Shown one piece after another: positions 1 to 8,656 of a stretch of 64,000 bases of DNA. The stretch comes from Neoluteolibacter marinus (GTDB taxonomy: Bacteria > Verrucomicrobiota > Verrucomicrobiia > Verrucomicrobiales > Akkermansiaceae), in assembly GCF_014904755.1 (NCBI RefSeq), contig NZ_JACZFQ010000040.1, positions 1 to 64,000 on the forward strand, read 5' to 3'. The notes under the pieces were generated by a model that searched no databases, was not told the DNA's origin, and saw only the letters and a list, made by a program, of their open reading frames with translations. The position numbers and the translations under genes are program-made. How positions within the stretch are numbered: position 1 is the first letter of the stretch; each line of letters begins with the position of its first letter.

Positions 1-98
1 CCACTGACCACTGACCACTGACCACTGACCACTGACGTTCCGTCCGTTTCCCAAATTCCGGCCGCCCGCATTTCAACTTTCAACTTTCAACGTTTCAG
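1..98. repeat. Two heptanucleotide tandem repeats
   Basis: Positions 1-35 are five perfect copies of the 7-mer CCACTGA, and positions 71-91 are three copies of TTTCAAC followed by a degenerate copy. Both lie in noncoding DNA just upstream of the helical-repeat gene. Short tandem heptamers of this kind are known from cyanobacterial genomes (STRR-type repeats). In this window related heptamers recur inside the glycosyltransferase gene and in the ends of the four-helix-bundle cassette. The CCACTGA array touches the window edge, so its full length is unknown. Confidence 0.85.
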
Positions 99-214
99 CT
101 TTTCTACCCCCACCCCCTCCTCCCATGGCCCGTTGGTCCTCGCAGACGACTCATCAAGATATCAGTGGCTTCAGTGACAATCCGCATTTGCGGAAGGAGC
201 TGAAGGTCTGGCGC

Positions 215-2062
215 ATGAAGGTGGCCGCCGTGGTGCTGGTGGTGCTGGCGGTCATCGGCTTGTCGGCGAAGCCTGCCTACCGCGCCTTCCGTGAGTACCG
301 GATCAACAAGAACATGGAGGCCGCGATGGTGGCCGCCCGCCTGGAGGACTGGGGCTCGGCGCGGGACAAGGCGCGCAGCGTGCTGATGGCGCGGCGCAAT
401 GATTTCGAGGCTTTCCGCCTGTGGACCCGGGCTTTGGGGAAGATGGGGGAACCCCGTGCCTATCTGGCCGCGGCCCAGTTGTTCACCGATCCCCGGGCGA
501 CCCGCGACGACCGGCTGGAGTGCCTGCGGGTGCTGGCAGTCCAGGCCCCCCAGGCGGTCGGGCTCAGCGCCTATGCCAGTCTGGACGAGGCGCTCCGCGA
601 CGAGGCGGAGTTCCGGGCGGCGATCACGCCCTTGCTGGTGAAGCGGGGGGAGTTCGCCTTGGCTGAGAAAGGACTTCGCGAAAGTTCCGGGGAAGCTGCT
701 CCCCCGGAGGTCAAGCTCGAGTTGCTGCGGACGCTGTGCGCCGTCGGCGACCGGAAGCGGATGGACGAAGCGCGGCGGATCTTCGCGGACATGGTGTCCG
801 GCGGGGACGAGGCGGTGGCGCTGGAGGCATTGTTGATCCTCGGCGAAACGCCCGGGGGCTTGGCTCCGGGCGAGCCGCTGCCGGAAGATCTCCCCCAATG
901 GGTCGCGGGTACGACCAAGGCGACCACGCTCCACCACTTGCTGGCACTTCATCCCCGGATCGAGGCGAATCCCGGCGACCGGGAACAAATCTTCCGGGAG
1001 GCGATCGATCGCTTCCTGGCCGTCGATCCGGGCCCCTTGGGGACCTGGCTGGTCCGGCACAATCGGTCGGCGCAAGCGGTGGAGTTGTTGGAGGAGCCGG
1101 CAAAGTCCAGCTCGAGCGCTTATCTCGCATGGCTCAACGCGCTGCTGCGGCTCGACCGGCACGATGAGCTGGAGGTCGCACTGGATTCCCCGCCGGCATC
1201 GACGGACATGGTGGAGGTGGAGTTGGTTCGGGCGGCGATCGCCCGCTACCATGGCAACCGGGCCGCCGCGACTGCTGCCTGGACCCGGGCGCTCAATCAG
1301 GCCGCTTTCGACGGGTCGCGCAATCGCTTCATCGAGATCGCCGGGATCGCCCAGGGCTACGACGCGAAGGGCGCGGTGGAAGACGCCTGGGTCGGTGCGG
1401 TGTGCTCCGGCTGGGGACCGCTTCCGCTCTATACCGACCTGCTCCATGTGTTCGGCCGTCTGGCCGTCAAGGGTCGATCCGAGGACCTGCTGGCGATGTA
1501 TCGGGTCATGTTGAGGTTCGAGCCGCAGAACCCCGAACTGATCAACAATTTCAACTATCTCGCGTTGATCCACGGGATCCTGCCGCCTGAACAGGTGGCG
1601 GACGCGATGGAGGCGCTGGTCGCCCAGCATCCGGAGATGCCGGAGTTGGACTCCGCCCTGATGCTGGCGAGGATGATGGACGGGGATGTCGAGGGCGCGC
1701 TCGGGCTGGTGCCCAAGGTGAGGGCCAGCGAGCGGGTGGCCCCGATGATGAAGGAAGCGCTCGAGGGATCCGCGCTGGTCCTTGCCGGCAAGACCGCGGA
1801 AGGCAGGGCGCTTCTTAGCCAAGTGAACTGGCGGATCTTCATGCGGCAGGAGCGGATCGCCTTCCGCGATCTGCTGATCAAGCTCCAGATCGCCGGCTTG
1901 CCGCTTCCAGAGCTCGAACGCATCGAGTCCGACACGGATGTGGACCAGGTCCCGGCGTGGCGCAAGGCGGTGGAAAAGTTGGAGCGGGATCGGTCCAATG
2001 ATGTCCTGCCGGCCCTGCCGGCACCCCGCCTGCCGGGTCAATATGAGTTACCGGGATCCTGA
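215..2062 (+). CDS. Membrane-anchored helical-repeat (TPR-like) protein, exosortase-locus type
   Basis: A 615-residue protein with one N-terminal hydrophobic segment (residues 3-17) followed by an almost entirely alpha-helical, Ala/Leu/Glu/Arg-rich body typical of tetratricopeptide-like solenoids. No catalytic motif is visible. It is a divergent paralogue of the 575-residue protein at 13218-14945: both have an N-terminal anchor, a YR-rich juxtamembrane stretch, and a matching C-terminal section (NPELINNFNYL here, NPVIIVQHDYL there). The two copies bracket the PEP-CTERM/exosortase locus, suggesting a scaffold or assembly role in exopolysaccharide or surface-protein export. That role is inference. 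I chose the ATG at 215 because it directly precedes the hydrophobic anchor; the frame is open to an ATG at 125, which would add 30 hydrophilic residues. Confidence 0.75.
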   Translation: MKVAAVVLVVLAVIGLSAKPAYRAFREYRINKNMEAAMVAARLEDWGSARDKARSVLMARRNDFEAFRLWTRALGKMGEPRAYLAAAQLFTDPRATRDDRLECLRVLAVQAPQAVGLSAYASLDEALRDEAEFRAAITPLLVKRGEFALAEKGLRESSGEAAPPEVKLELLRTLCAVGDRKRMDEARRIFADMVSGGDEAVALEALLILGETPGGLAPGEPLPEDLPQWVAGTTKATTLHHLLALHPRIEANPGDREQIFREAIDRFLAVDPGPLGTWLVRHNRSAQAVELLEEPAKSSSSAYLAWLNALLRLDRHDELEVALDSPPASTDMVEVELVRAAIARYHGNRAAATAAWTRALNQAAFDGSRNRFIEIAGIAQGYDAKGAVEDAWVGAVCSGWGPLPLYTDLLHVFGRLAVKGRSEDLLAMYRVMLRFEPQNPELINNFNYLALIHGILPPEQVADAMEALVAQHPEMPELDSALMLARMMDGDVEGALGLVPKVRASERVAPMMKEALEGSALVLAGKTAEGRALLSQVNWRIFMRQERIAFRDLLIKLQIAGLPLPELERIESDTDVDQVPAWRKAVEKLERDRSNDVLPALPAPRLPGQYELPGS

Positions 2063-2256
2063 GGCCGTGTTGATATTCCGTCGGCCCATTTTCCCCTTGG
2101 AAACACGAGGATGAATTTGACTCATGGACCGATCTCCCAGCCATGCCGATGAATCTCATGGCAAGTCAGGTTTTTCCTTTCCAATCCGGGAGGCAGCCGT
2201 TAATTCACCCCTGTTCGATTTCGATCTACCCCTTCAACCCCCTCCCAACGCTGAAC

Positions 2257-2979
2257 ATGAAGCGCTCCCTCCTCTCGGTTTTTGCCGGTACCGCGGTATT
2301 GGCACTGCCTCAGCTCGCGTCCGCCACCTTGTTGGTGGGCTTTTACAATTTCGACGGTGCCGACAATGTCGAAGTTGTCACCAACAGTGAGACCGGCTTT
2401 TCCGGAACCGTGACCGACGGAATTGCCAGTGAAGATATCGGTGGCAGCAACGACGGCTATTTCGGTGCGGATGGCGGCTACGCGGTGCCGTCCGGCACGG
2501 CCCTGAACGGCCACGCCAAGGTGCAATCGGGAACGGGCGGGCAGTTGGTGTTCTCGATCACCAACGGTTCGACCTCCTCGGTTTCTCTCGGCTCGCTTCT
2601 GTTCGACGCCGCTTACAAGGAGAGTTCATCCAGCGTCCTGAACATGAGCTGGGCGATTTCCGGTGGTGGCGGGTTGGGCTCAGCGAGCTTTGGAGGCACT
2701 TCGGACCCGCTCGTGAAGCATTTCCAGTGGGATGAGGGTGCGAACTACAGCGATCTGGCCATGAGCCTGGCCGGTTATTCGCTGGCAGTGGGACAATCGA
2801 TCACCTTCACCTTCTCGACTCTTGCGGGTGGCGGGGAAACCTTCCGCATCGACAACTTGGCGCTGACCGGACTCTCCGCCATTCCCGAGCCGGCCAGCAT
2901 GTTGGCCTTGGGTTGCCTTGTCGGTTGCGGTGGCCTGCTTCGCCATCGCAGGCGCGGACCGGTGGCGGGTCTCGCTTGA
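2257..2979 (+). CDS. PEP-CTERM sorting domain protein
   Basis: A 240-residue secreted protein. Residues 1-21 form a signal peptide (MKRSLLS, hydrophobic core, ASA cleavage region). The body is Gly/Ser/Thr/Asn-rich and beta-type with an aromatic-poor composition. The C-terminus carries the sorting signal: IPEPAS, a hydrophobic segment, then RHRRR. An unusual ten-residue tail follows the basic cluster, which normally ends the protein. Such proteins are recognised by an exosortase (present at 15679-16614), cut at the PEP region and passed to the cell surface. The frame extends upstream to 2143, but the signal peptide fixes the start at 2257. A strong terminator follows at 3025. No enzymatic function can be assigned to the body. 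Confidence 0.88.
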   Translation: MKRSLLSVFAGTAVLALPQLASATLLVGFYNFDGADNVEVVTNSETGFSGTVTDGIASEDIGGSNDGYFGADGGYAVPSGTALNGHAKVQSGTGGQLVFSITNGSTSSVSLGSLLFDAAYKESSSSVLNMSWAISGGGGLGSASFGGTSDPLVKHFQWDEGANYSDLAMSLAGYSLAVGQSITFTFSTLAGGGETFRIDNLALTGLSAIPEPASMLALGCLVGCGGLLRHRRRGPVAGLA

Positions 2980-3024
2980 TCCGCCGCGGGCTCAAATGCT
3001 CGCTCTGATCATCGATTAAATTCC

Positions 3025-3054
3025 AAGGGCGCATCGCAGGATGCGCCCTTTTTT
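3025..3054 (+). terminator. Rho-independent terminator after PEP-CTERM gene
   Basis: A perfect 10-bp stem (AAGGGCGCAT / ATGCGCCCTT) with a 6-nt loop is followed by TTTT. It lies 46 bp after the stop of the PEP-CTERM gene at 2257-2979. Confidence 0.9.
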
Positions 3055-3543
3055 GTGCCTGCATCAGGATGGGTGGTGGCTGGCGGCTTGGCGGATGGCG
3101 GATGGCGGGGATCGGGAGCTCCATGCAGGCCGAAGGTCTGGCCTGAGATAGCCAGGGGCAGCGCCCCTGGAATAAAATCGGAATGCCTTTGCCGCGCTGA
3201 AGGTGCGGGATGCAGGCGGTAGTGTCCCCATGGGATTGGACGCGCCCCCCGTGTGCCCCTTCAGGGCACCCCGCATTCATCTTCTTGAATTCCGGGGCCG
3301 CACTACGCTCGCCCCGGGCTACTTCAGGTAACCCCTTCGGGGCCAGAAGCCGGGTATTACCTGCGCGAAGGGCTGAGTCCTCAAAGGCATCGGGATGAAT
3401 CCCGCGCTCCCGGTGGGACTTCGCTGCTCGAGCCGGTCCTAATCCCGGCGGCTAGGGTCACACGTGAACGCAAGCGTGCGGGGCATGCCGTGGCATTGGG
3501 TCAGTACCTGCGCTGGCGGGGATATGGCATCGAGGGCATGAGC
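3055..3543. other. Noncoding palindrome-rich stretch
   Basis: About 490 bp without a convincing gene between two convergent PEP-CTERM genes. It holds several GC-rich hairpins: CCAGGGGC-AGC-GCCCCTGG at 3152-3170, a CCGGGGC...GCCCCGG stem near 3283-3316, and ACCCCTTCGGGGCC near 3332. Composition and hairpin density suggest decayed interspersed repeats of REP type. Short open frames here lack start context and family resemblance. Confidence 0.55.
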
Positions 3544-3576
3544 AAAAAAACTGCCTCCCTTCTTCAAGGGAGGCAG
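3544..3576 (-). terminator. Rho-independent terminator for minus-strand PEP-CTERM gene
   Basis: Read on the minus strand: an 11-bp perfect stem (CTGCCTCCCTT / AAGGGAGGCAG) with a 4-nt loop followed by seven T residues. It lies 38 bp downstream of the stop at 3614. Confidence 0.92.
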
Positions 3577-3613
3577 TGTGTCGGAAAATCCACCAGAGAT
3601 GACTCGTGCCACC

Positions 3614-4441
3614 TTACGAGCGGCGGCGGCGCAGGAGGCCTGCGCCGAGGCCGGCCAGTCCGAGGAGGGCCACCGAAGGTTCAGGAATCACGTTTGCTGA
3701 GAGGGTCACGTCGTCGAAGACCAGGAAATTGCTGCCGGGATCCGCAATGTTGTTGATATCCCAGAATGCACCCATGGTGGAGATGTCCTCCGCGCCCAGT
3801 CCGGCAAGCACGCCGCTGAACTGGGAGCCGTTCACATCTGCGAGGAAGCTGATGTCATTCGCTCCCGACAGGCTGAAGGCGATGGAGAGCGTGTAGGCGA
3901 AGGACTCCTGGGCGGAAAAGCCCCCGAGCACGGACGTTGCGGCACCGGCTCCGGTCGACCATGAAAAGGTGTTGAAAAGGGTATCCGTGTCCGGATCGGG
4001 ATCCTGGTCGAAGGGGGTGAGGAAGATGCTGAGCAGATTGTCACCGAAACCATTCTCAAGCCGGAAGCCGAAGGTGTCCCGGCCCACGCCCGAGGTGTCG
4101 CTCACGCTGTCGACAACCTGGAACTTCACCGAAAACATCGAGCCATCCAAGGGAACATCATACGCGGTGTGGCTCACGTAGACTTCGGAATTGGCGACCG
4201 TGGCGGTGTAGCCCAAGGTGGCGGCCCGACCCCAGGAGGCACCGGGGTTGATGACGTAGCTGGCATCGTCGTTGCCGGCCGAGTTGTTCACGGACCAACC
4301 GAGCTGGCCGTCGAGTTTCGCGCCCAGCGTGGTGCCCTCGCCGAATTCAAATCCGGTCGAGTAAACCGTCACGGCACCCTTCGAAACGGATACCAAGGCA
4401 GCGGTCGCCATCAAGGCGCTTGTGAGGAGGGGGAGTCGCAT
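3614..4441 (-). CDS. PEP-CTERM sorting domain protein
   Basis: A 275-residue secreted protein with a signal peptide (residues 1-23, cleavage near SKG-AV) and a beta-rich body resembling extracellular carbohydrate-binding-like PEP-CTERM proteins. The C-terminus is a textbook sorting signal: IPEPS, the hydrophobic run VALLGLAGLGAGLL, then RRRRS. It should be anchored transiently in the inner membrane and processed by the exosortase of this locus. The small secreted-peptide gene at 4504-4638 ends 62 bp upstream on the same strand, so the two are probably cotranscribed. A strong terminator at 3544-3576 closes the unit. The function of the mature domain is unknown. Confidence 0.92.
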   Translation of the reverse strand: MRLPLLTSALMATAALVSVSKGAVTVYSTGFEFGEGTTLGAKLDGQLGWSVNNSAGNDDASYVINPGASWGRAATLGYTATVANSEVYVSHTAYDVPLDGSMFSVKFQVVDSVSDTSGVGRDTFGFRLENGFGDNLLSIFLTPFDQDPDPDTDTLFNTFSWSTGAGAATSVLGGFSAQESFAYTLSIAFSLSGANDISFLADVNGSQFSGVLAGLGAEDISTMGAFWDINNIADPGSNFLVFDDVTLSANVIPEPSVALLGLAGLGAGLLRRRRS

Positions 4442-4503
4442 GGAGAGAATGGATGTAAACTAATGAAGTTTGGACGGAGTTGACATCGAAGACGGATGAC
4501 CGG

Positions 4504-4638
4504 TCAAAACGGGCTGACCGGAGGGGTCGTGGTCGAAGTGGTTGTGACCACGACGATCGGCGCGCCACCCCTTGCGGCGTAAGCGGGCGAGAGCCCGGCA
4601 AGGCAGGCGATGGCAGATGCGAGGAGGATCTTCTTCAT
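4504..4638 (-). CDS. Small secreted peptide, 44 residues
   Basis: An ATG at 4638 opens a 44-codon frame ending in TGA at 4504. The first 21 residues are a classic signal peptide: MKKILL, a hydrophobic core, then SPAYA before the predicted cut. The mature part is only about 23 residues and consists of small and beta-branched residues (a VVV run, a TTTSTTT run, PPVSPF end). Thr-rich tails of this kind could be O-glycosylated, though that is inference. It lies directly upstream of, and in the same orientation as, the PEP-CTERM gene starting at 4441. Its length alone makes it easy to miss. No homologue is recognised; it could instead be the remnant of a longer exported protein. Confidence 0.6.
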   Translation of the reverse strand: MKKILLASAIACLAGLSPAYAARGGAPIVVVTTTSTTTPPVSPF

Positions 4639-4835
4639 GACGGCGCTGGAATTAACAGGTTAGATTCGCGGGGTCAATTTTGCAGAACGTATTCCGTGGG
4701 TTTTTTTAATTCGAGGCTGCATTTGGAGTCGCATTCAATGGCAAGGACCCGAAGCATGAAGGCGGTTCATTTCCGGGGCGGAATCCTCGTTGTGTCTTCG
4801 GGTTTCCAGGGGATGGCTGGGCCGCTGCCGGCGAT

Positions 4836-7010
4836 TCACGGGTCGGAAAGCTCGAATTCCGGATGCGCGCTCGCGAAATTCCGCGGCACCGGACTTTTCG
4901 ATCGTCTGGACCAAATTCCAAAAATCTCTTTCCGTTTCGAGGGGTCGGATATCTGGAGGAGCAGTCCGGGCAGCGCGCTGTCGCTCAAATCGGTTGGCAC
5001 AGCGGCAATCCAGCGTCGGACGAGATTCGGATCCGATCCGGCGAGGGGCAGCAGGGACGGGAGGGTGCCCGGGGATTGGGAACTATCTTTCAGGATGGTC
5101 TGGAAGGTCCGGGAGATGAGTCCCTGGTTCATGGTTTTCGATTCGGCCGCGGTCGCACGCTGCATGGCTTCCTGCCAAAGTTCGATGGAGCGATTCGGAT
5201 TCGAGACCAGCCAGGCACGGGCCTGATCGATCGGGACCAGGACGCGGTCGGGCAGAAGGATCCGCTGGATGGCGAAGGAGCGCGCGGCAAGGGCCTGTTT
5301 GTCATCGAAGTAAAGGGCCAGGGCGCCCTGCAGGTAGTGGGCGTGGGGGTCCAAGGGAGTGATCCGGAGTGCCCGACCGATCTCGGCCAAGGCTGCCTCC
5401 AACGGGTCATCCTGCGGGGCAGGCTGGTAGTCCCGTCCTTCGGCGGCCGCTGCTTTCTGGGCAATCTGATCCTGCTCATGCAGCAACCGGGCCCGGTCGA
5501 GGTGTGCCAAGGCCTGGCGGCTCGGGAGGGCGACGTCGCCGCGCCATTGCAGGACCATCAGCGCTGCCCCCGTCAGCGCGAGCAGAACGCCGGTCGATCG
5601 CCAGAACCAGCGGGCCGACCGGAATGGCGGGATTTCATCGCCCTCTTGAGTGAAGGATGTCCGCAGCGCGCTTGCCACGAGCAGGATGGCGCTCCAGGCA
5701 AGGCCGACCCGATGCGCCGGAACGTCGAAGGTTGCGTGGAGGCAAAGAAGCGAGGCTGCGACGAGCGAGCCCATGCGCAAAGCCCTCGCCCGGCCTCTCC
5801 AGGCGCGTCGGCCGGCGGTGATGAAGACGATGGCAACCACGGCCAGCAGCCATCCGGTTGCCAAACCGCCGTTCTCGGCGAGCAGCAGCAGCCAGTCGCT
5901 CTCGGGGTGCAGGCAGATGGAGTCGTTGCTGGCCGTTGACGAACGGCGGTATTGGGGAAAGACGCGTGAAAATTGGCCGGGCCCGACTCCGGACCAGGGC
6001 TCGTGTCCGATCATCTGCAAGGTGTCTTTGTAGATGGCGAGTCTGGCGTCGAGAGGGGGCTCGGTGACCTCGGGGGAAGCCATGTCACCGGGCGATGTGC
6101 CGGCGGACAGCTGCCCCGGCGAAGGAGCATCCGCCGATTGTTGGATTTTCTCCACCGTGTCCTTGAGGCGGTCCTTCACGCGGGAATCGACCGTCAAGAA
6201 GGTTCCCACCAGCGCGATGGCGATCAGAAGGAGGGCCTTCCCGGCATGTCCGCCCATCAGGCGGAAGCCGGTCGCGGCGAGCCAGAGGAATGATCCGACG
6301 GCGAGAAGCAAGACGCCGGCCCGGCTTTCGCAGACGACGACGATCGCATAGAGGCAGAGCAAGGTGGGGACGGCGGCAAGGGCGATTCGCCATGCGTCCC
6401 GAACTCGGATCGCCTGGGCGAGGGCCCCGAAGCCGGCGCAACTTCCCATCGCGAGCAAGGTGGCGGTGTGGTTGCGGTTGGGGAAGAAGCCGAACACGTC
6501 ACCCGGCTTGTGCAAGGCGATCGCCGCTGCCGTGAGAACTCCGGTTCCGGTCACGAAGGCCAGCAGGAGCTGGTGGTGCCCGCGCGTCCCGACCCGGTGG
6601 CCGAGGAGGAAGAGCGCGACGATCGTTGTGACGATGTAGCCTGCCAGGGTTTCGATCGCCAGCGACGCCTGCACAAAGGCGTAGGGCCCGGTATCGAGGC
6701 CTTGATCCTCGAGCTTCTGCCTCCATTCCGTGAGGTGGAACCAGTCGCGCGGAAGGAACCCGATGGCAGAAGCTGCCGCGAAGCCACAGCCGAGGAGCCA
6801 CCAGGAACGCGGGATCCTCGACTCCGGTGGAAACAGGACCATCACCAGGCCCGCGCCGGTCCAAAGGATCCCTTGGAGTGCTTGAGGAGCCATCTCCGGG
6901 AACGCCAGGGCGAGCATGGCGAAGGCGAGAAACGCTGAGAAAACGACGCCGGATCGCCGTTCCGCGTCGGTGGTGTCGGTCGCGAGGGATGAAGGGGTGC
7001 GATAGGACAT
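4836..7010 (-). CDS. O-antigen ligase/polymerase-like membrane protein (Wzy/WaaL superfamily) with C-terminal helical domain
   Basis: A 724-residue polytopic protein with roughly a dozen hydrophobic segments in the first ~450 residues, then a soluble helical C-terminus. The O-antigen ligase signature is visible: an ESRAGV motif following a membrane segment, and the long periplasmic loop with GVGPGQFSRVFPQYR and HPESDWLLLLAENGG. Members transfer lipid-linked glycans to acceptors or polymerise repeat units at the outer face of the inner membrane. The C-terminal ~220 residues look TPR-like (LDRARLLHEQDQ, LEAALAEIGRAL, PHAHYLQGALALYF). The frame is open upstream to a GTG at 7475, but that extension is Pro-rich and overlaps the divergent glycosyltransferase, so the ATG at 7010 is preferred. 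Likely role: the polymerase of the exopolysaccharide made by this locus. Confidence 0.82.
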   Translation of the reverse strand: MSYRTPSSLATDTTDAERRSGVVFSAFLAFAMLALAFPEMAPQALQGILWTGAGLVMVLFPPESRIPRSWWLLGCGFAAASAIGFLPRDWFHLTEWRQKLEDQGLDTGPYAFVQASLAIETLAGYIVTTIVALFLLGHRVGTRGHHQLLLAFVTGTGVLTAAAIALHKPGDVFGFFPNRNHTATLLAMGSCAGFGALAQAIRVRDAWRIALAAVPTLLCLYAIVVVCESRAGVLLLAVGSFLWLAATGFRLMGGHAGKALLLIAIALVGTFLTVDSRVKDRLKDTVEKIQQSADAPSPGQLSAGTSPGDMASPEVTEPPLDARLAIYKDTLQMIGHEPWSGVGPGQFSRVFPQYRRSSTASNDSICLHPESDWLLLLAENGGLATGWLLAVVAIVFITAGRRAWRGRARALRMGSLVAASLLCLHATFDVPAHRVGLAWSAILLVASALRTSFTQEGDEIPPFRSARWFWRSTGVLLALTGAALMVLQWRGDVALPSRQALAHLDRARLLHEQDQIAQKAAAAEGRDYQPAPQDDPLEAALAEIGRALRITPLDPHAHYLQGALALYFDDKQALAARSFAIQRILLPDRVLVPIDQARAWLVSNPNRSIELWQEAMQRATAAESKTMNQGLISRTFQTILKDSSQSPGTLPSLLPLAGSDPNLVRRWIAAVPTDLSDSALPGLLLQISDPSKRKEIFGIWSRRSKSPVPRNFASAHPEFELSDP

Positions 7011-7261
7011 GAGGAGGGAAACCACCGGTGCCGATGGCCTGCGATCGATCAAACGGGGAAAGAACGAATGCGAGAATGAAAAATTCCGGCAGATGCGATC
7101 CATGGCGGGGTCCGATCGAGCCCCTGCATTTCCAGCGGGACAGGAAGGTTGGGGGATATCCCGGGATCCGGATTGGGATCGCAAGCCCGGTCGCTGAATT
7201 GCCGCCTGCTCCGGGGATTTCAGAGTTTCATCCACCCCGGTTTCAGCGTTTTTCTCCCTCT

Positions 7262-8656
7262 GTGCATCTGGTGCTGGTGAATCAATACTATCCTCCCGAC
7301 GAAGCGCCGACGGGACTGATGTTGGAGGCGGTGGCCGCGGCGCTGGTCGCGGCGGGGCACCGGGTGACGGTGCTCTGTGCGGAGGGGGGGTATGCGGGAA
7401 AATCTGAAACGCTGGAATCGGGAACGTCACCCCCGTTGCCATCTTCCTCGTCAGACAACACTGACCACCGACCACTGACCACCGGCCACTCTCACGCCGG
7501 TCTCCAGGTGATCCGGATCGGTGCGACCCGCTTCGGGCGCGGGACTTTCATCGGCAAGCTGGGCGACTATGCTTCCTTCTACCTCGGTGTCGCCTGGCGG
7601 TTGTTGACCCTGAGCCCAAAGCCCGACCGGGTGCTGGTCTTGACCACACCGCCCTATCTCTCGGTGTTGGCGCGGATCCTTTCAAAGCTGCGCGGTGCGG
7701 ATCATGCCCACTGGGTGATGGATCTTTATCCCGACGTGATGGTGGCGCATGGGATGATCCAGGAGGGATCCATACCGCAGCGATGCCTCGCCTGGCTGAC
7801 GCGCTGGGGCTTCGGTGGAAGCCGGAGTGCCGCCATCGTCACCCTGGGACCCGACATGGCGGAGCGGGTCGACCGGCATCTCCACGGGGGAAAGGCCTCG
7901 GAGTGGGTGCCGCTGTGGAGTTCGGAAGAGGGAGGGGCAGAGGGCGAAGGGCAGAGGGCAGAGGGGGAATCGGGAGCGTCCATGCCCCATGCCCCATGCC
8001 CCATGCGCTCCTCAAGCCTTGAAGCCGAGGGGTTGGAACTGCGGCGGGAGCGCGGCTGGGAGGACGACGAGTTGATCCTGATGTATTCCGGGAACATGGG
8101 CCTCGGGCATCGCTTCGGCGAATTCCTCGCTGCAGCGCGCGAACTTTCATCGGCCTCTGCTCCCTGCTCTCTGCCCCCTGCTCCCTGCAACCGAAGCGTC
8201 CGCTTCGTCTTCTTCGGTGGCGGCAAGCGGCAGGCTGAGATCGAGCAGTTCATGGCCGCGAATCCCGGGGCCGCGGTGGAACTCCATGACTACGTGCCGC
8301 GGAAACAGCTCGCGGCCCATCTGCGTAGCGCCGACGTTCACCTCGCATCGCTCGAACCCTCGTGGAGAGGCACCATGTTGCCGAGCAAGTTGCAGGGCAT
8401 CTTCGCGGCCGCCCGGCCGGTGATCTACGTCGGATCCCGTGAATCCAGCACCGCCCGATGGATCGGGGAGAGTGGCGGCGGGTGGGTGGTGGAGCCCGGG
8501 GACAGCGGTTCTCTGGTGGAAGTCATCGGGGCTGCGTGTGATCCCGCGGAAGCCCGCGCCCGGGGGGCTGCGGCCGCCCGGTTCGGGCTCGAGCATTTCA
8601 ACCGCGACACCAATGCCGCCAAGCTGGCCGGTCTCTTCGGGAGGGGATCCCGTTAA
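7262..8656 (+). CDS. GT4-family glycosyltransferase (WbuB-like) with heptamer-repeat insertions
   Basis: A 464-residue two-domain glycosyltransferase. The N-domain starts with a beta strand leading to NQYYPPDEAPTG, and the C-domain has MYSGNMGLGH, FFGGGKRQAE and LLPSKLQG..AAARPVIYV, the donor-binding region of GT-B family 4 enzymes such as WbuB. It probably adds a sugar to the lipid-linked glycan of this locus. The reading frame is open to 7028, but conserved sequence begins at the GTG at 7262. Four low-complexity stretches (residues about 66-76, 223-235, 240-249 and 299-309) are encoded by different heptanucleotide tandem repeats; they sit between conserved blocks and keep the frame. The stop overlaps that of the convergent gene at 8653 by 3 bp within TTAA. 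Confidence 0.85.
   Translation: MHLVLVNQYYPPDEAPTGLMLEAVAAALVAAGHRVTVLCAEGGYAGKSETLESGTSPPLPSSSSDNTDHRPLTTGHSHAGLQVIRIGATRFGRGTFIGKLGDYASFYLGVAWRLLTLSPKPDRVLVLTTPPYLSVLARILSKLRGADHAHWVMDLYPDVMVAHGMIQEGSIPQRCLAWLTRWGFGGSRSAAIVTLGPDMAERVDRHLHGGKASEWVPLWSSEEGGAEGEGQRAEGESGASMPHAPCPMRSSSLEAEGLELRRERGWEDDELILMYSGNMGLGHRFGEFLAAARELSSASAPCSLPPAPCNRSVRFVFFGGGKRQAEIEQFMAANPGAAVELHDYVPRKQLAAHLRSADVHLASLEPSWRGTMLPSKLQGIFAAARPVIYVGSRESSTARWIGESGGGWVVEPGDSGSLVEVIGAACDPAEARARGAAAARFGLEHFNRDTNAAKLAGLFGRGSR
7459..7490 (+). repeat. Heptanucleotide repeat inside glycosyltransferase gene (CACYGAC type)
   Basis: About 4.5 units of CACTGAC/CACCGAC in tandem, the same 7-mer class as the array at window positions 1-35. 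It is translated in frame as part of a Ser/Thr/His-rich insertion. Confidence 0.85.
7931..8008 (+). repeat. Two adjacent heptanucleotide repeats inside glycosyltransferase gene
   Basis: 7931-7967 is a GGG-CAGA type heptamer array (about five units, e.g. CAGAGGG CGAAGGG CAGAGGG). 7981-8008 is four units of CATGCCC, the last degenerate. Both fall between the two GT-B domains and are translated as Glu/Gly-rich and Pro/His/Ala-rich peptides. Confidence 0.85.
8157..8188 (+). repeat. Heptanucleotide repeat inside glycosyltransferase gene (CTGCTCC type)
   Basis: Four to five units of CTGCTCC / CTGCTCT / CTGCCCC with period 7. It is translated as an Ala/Pro/Cys/Ser-rich stretch between the Rossmann strands of the donor-binding domain. 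Confidence 0.85.

Noticed and set aside
104-2041. 645-codon minus-strand frame opposite the first helical-repeat gene
   Set aside because: Gln/Arg/His-rich shadow frame. The plus-strand product has a membrane anchor and a paralogue in the window.
3055-3543. Short frames between the first two PEP-CTERM genes
   Set aside because: They fall over hairpin-rich repeat DNA with no protein-family features in any frame.
7011-7475. N-terminal extension of the polymerase gene to a GTG at 7475
   Set aside because: The extra 155 residues are Pro/Arg-rich, overlap the divergent glycosyltransferase and run through a heptamer repeat; the ATG at 7010 begins the normal membrane protein.
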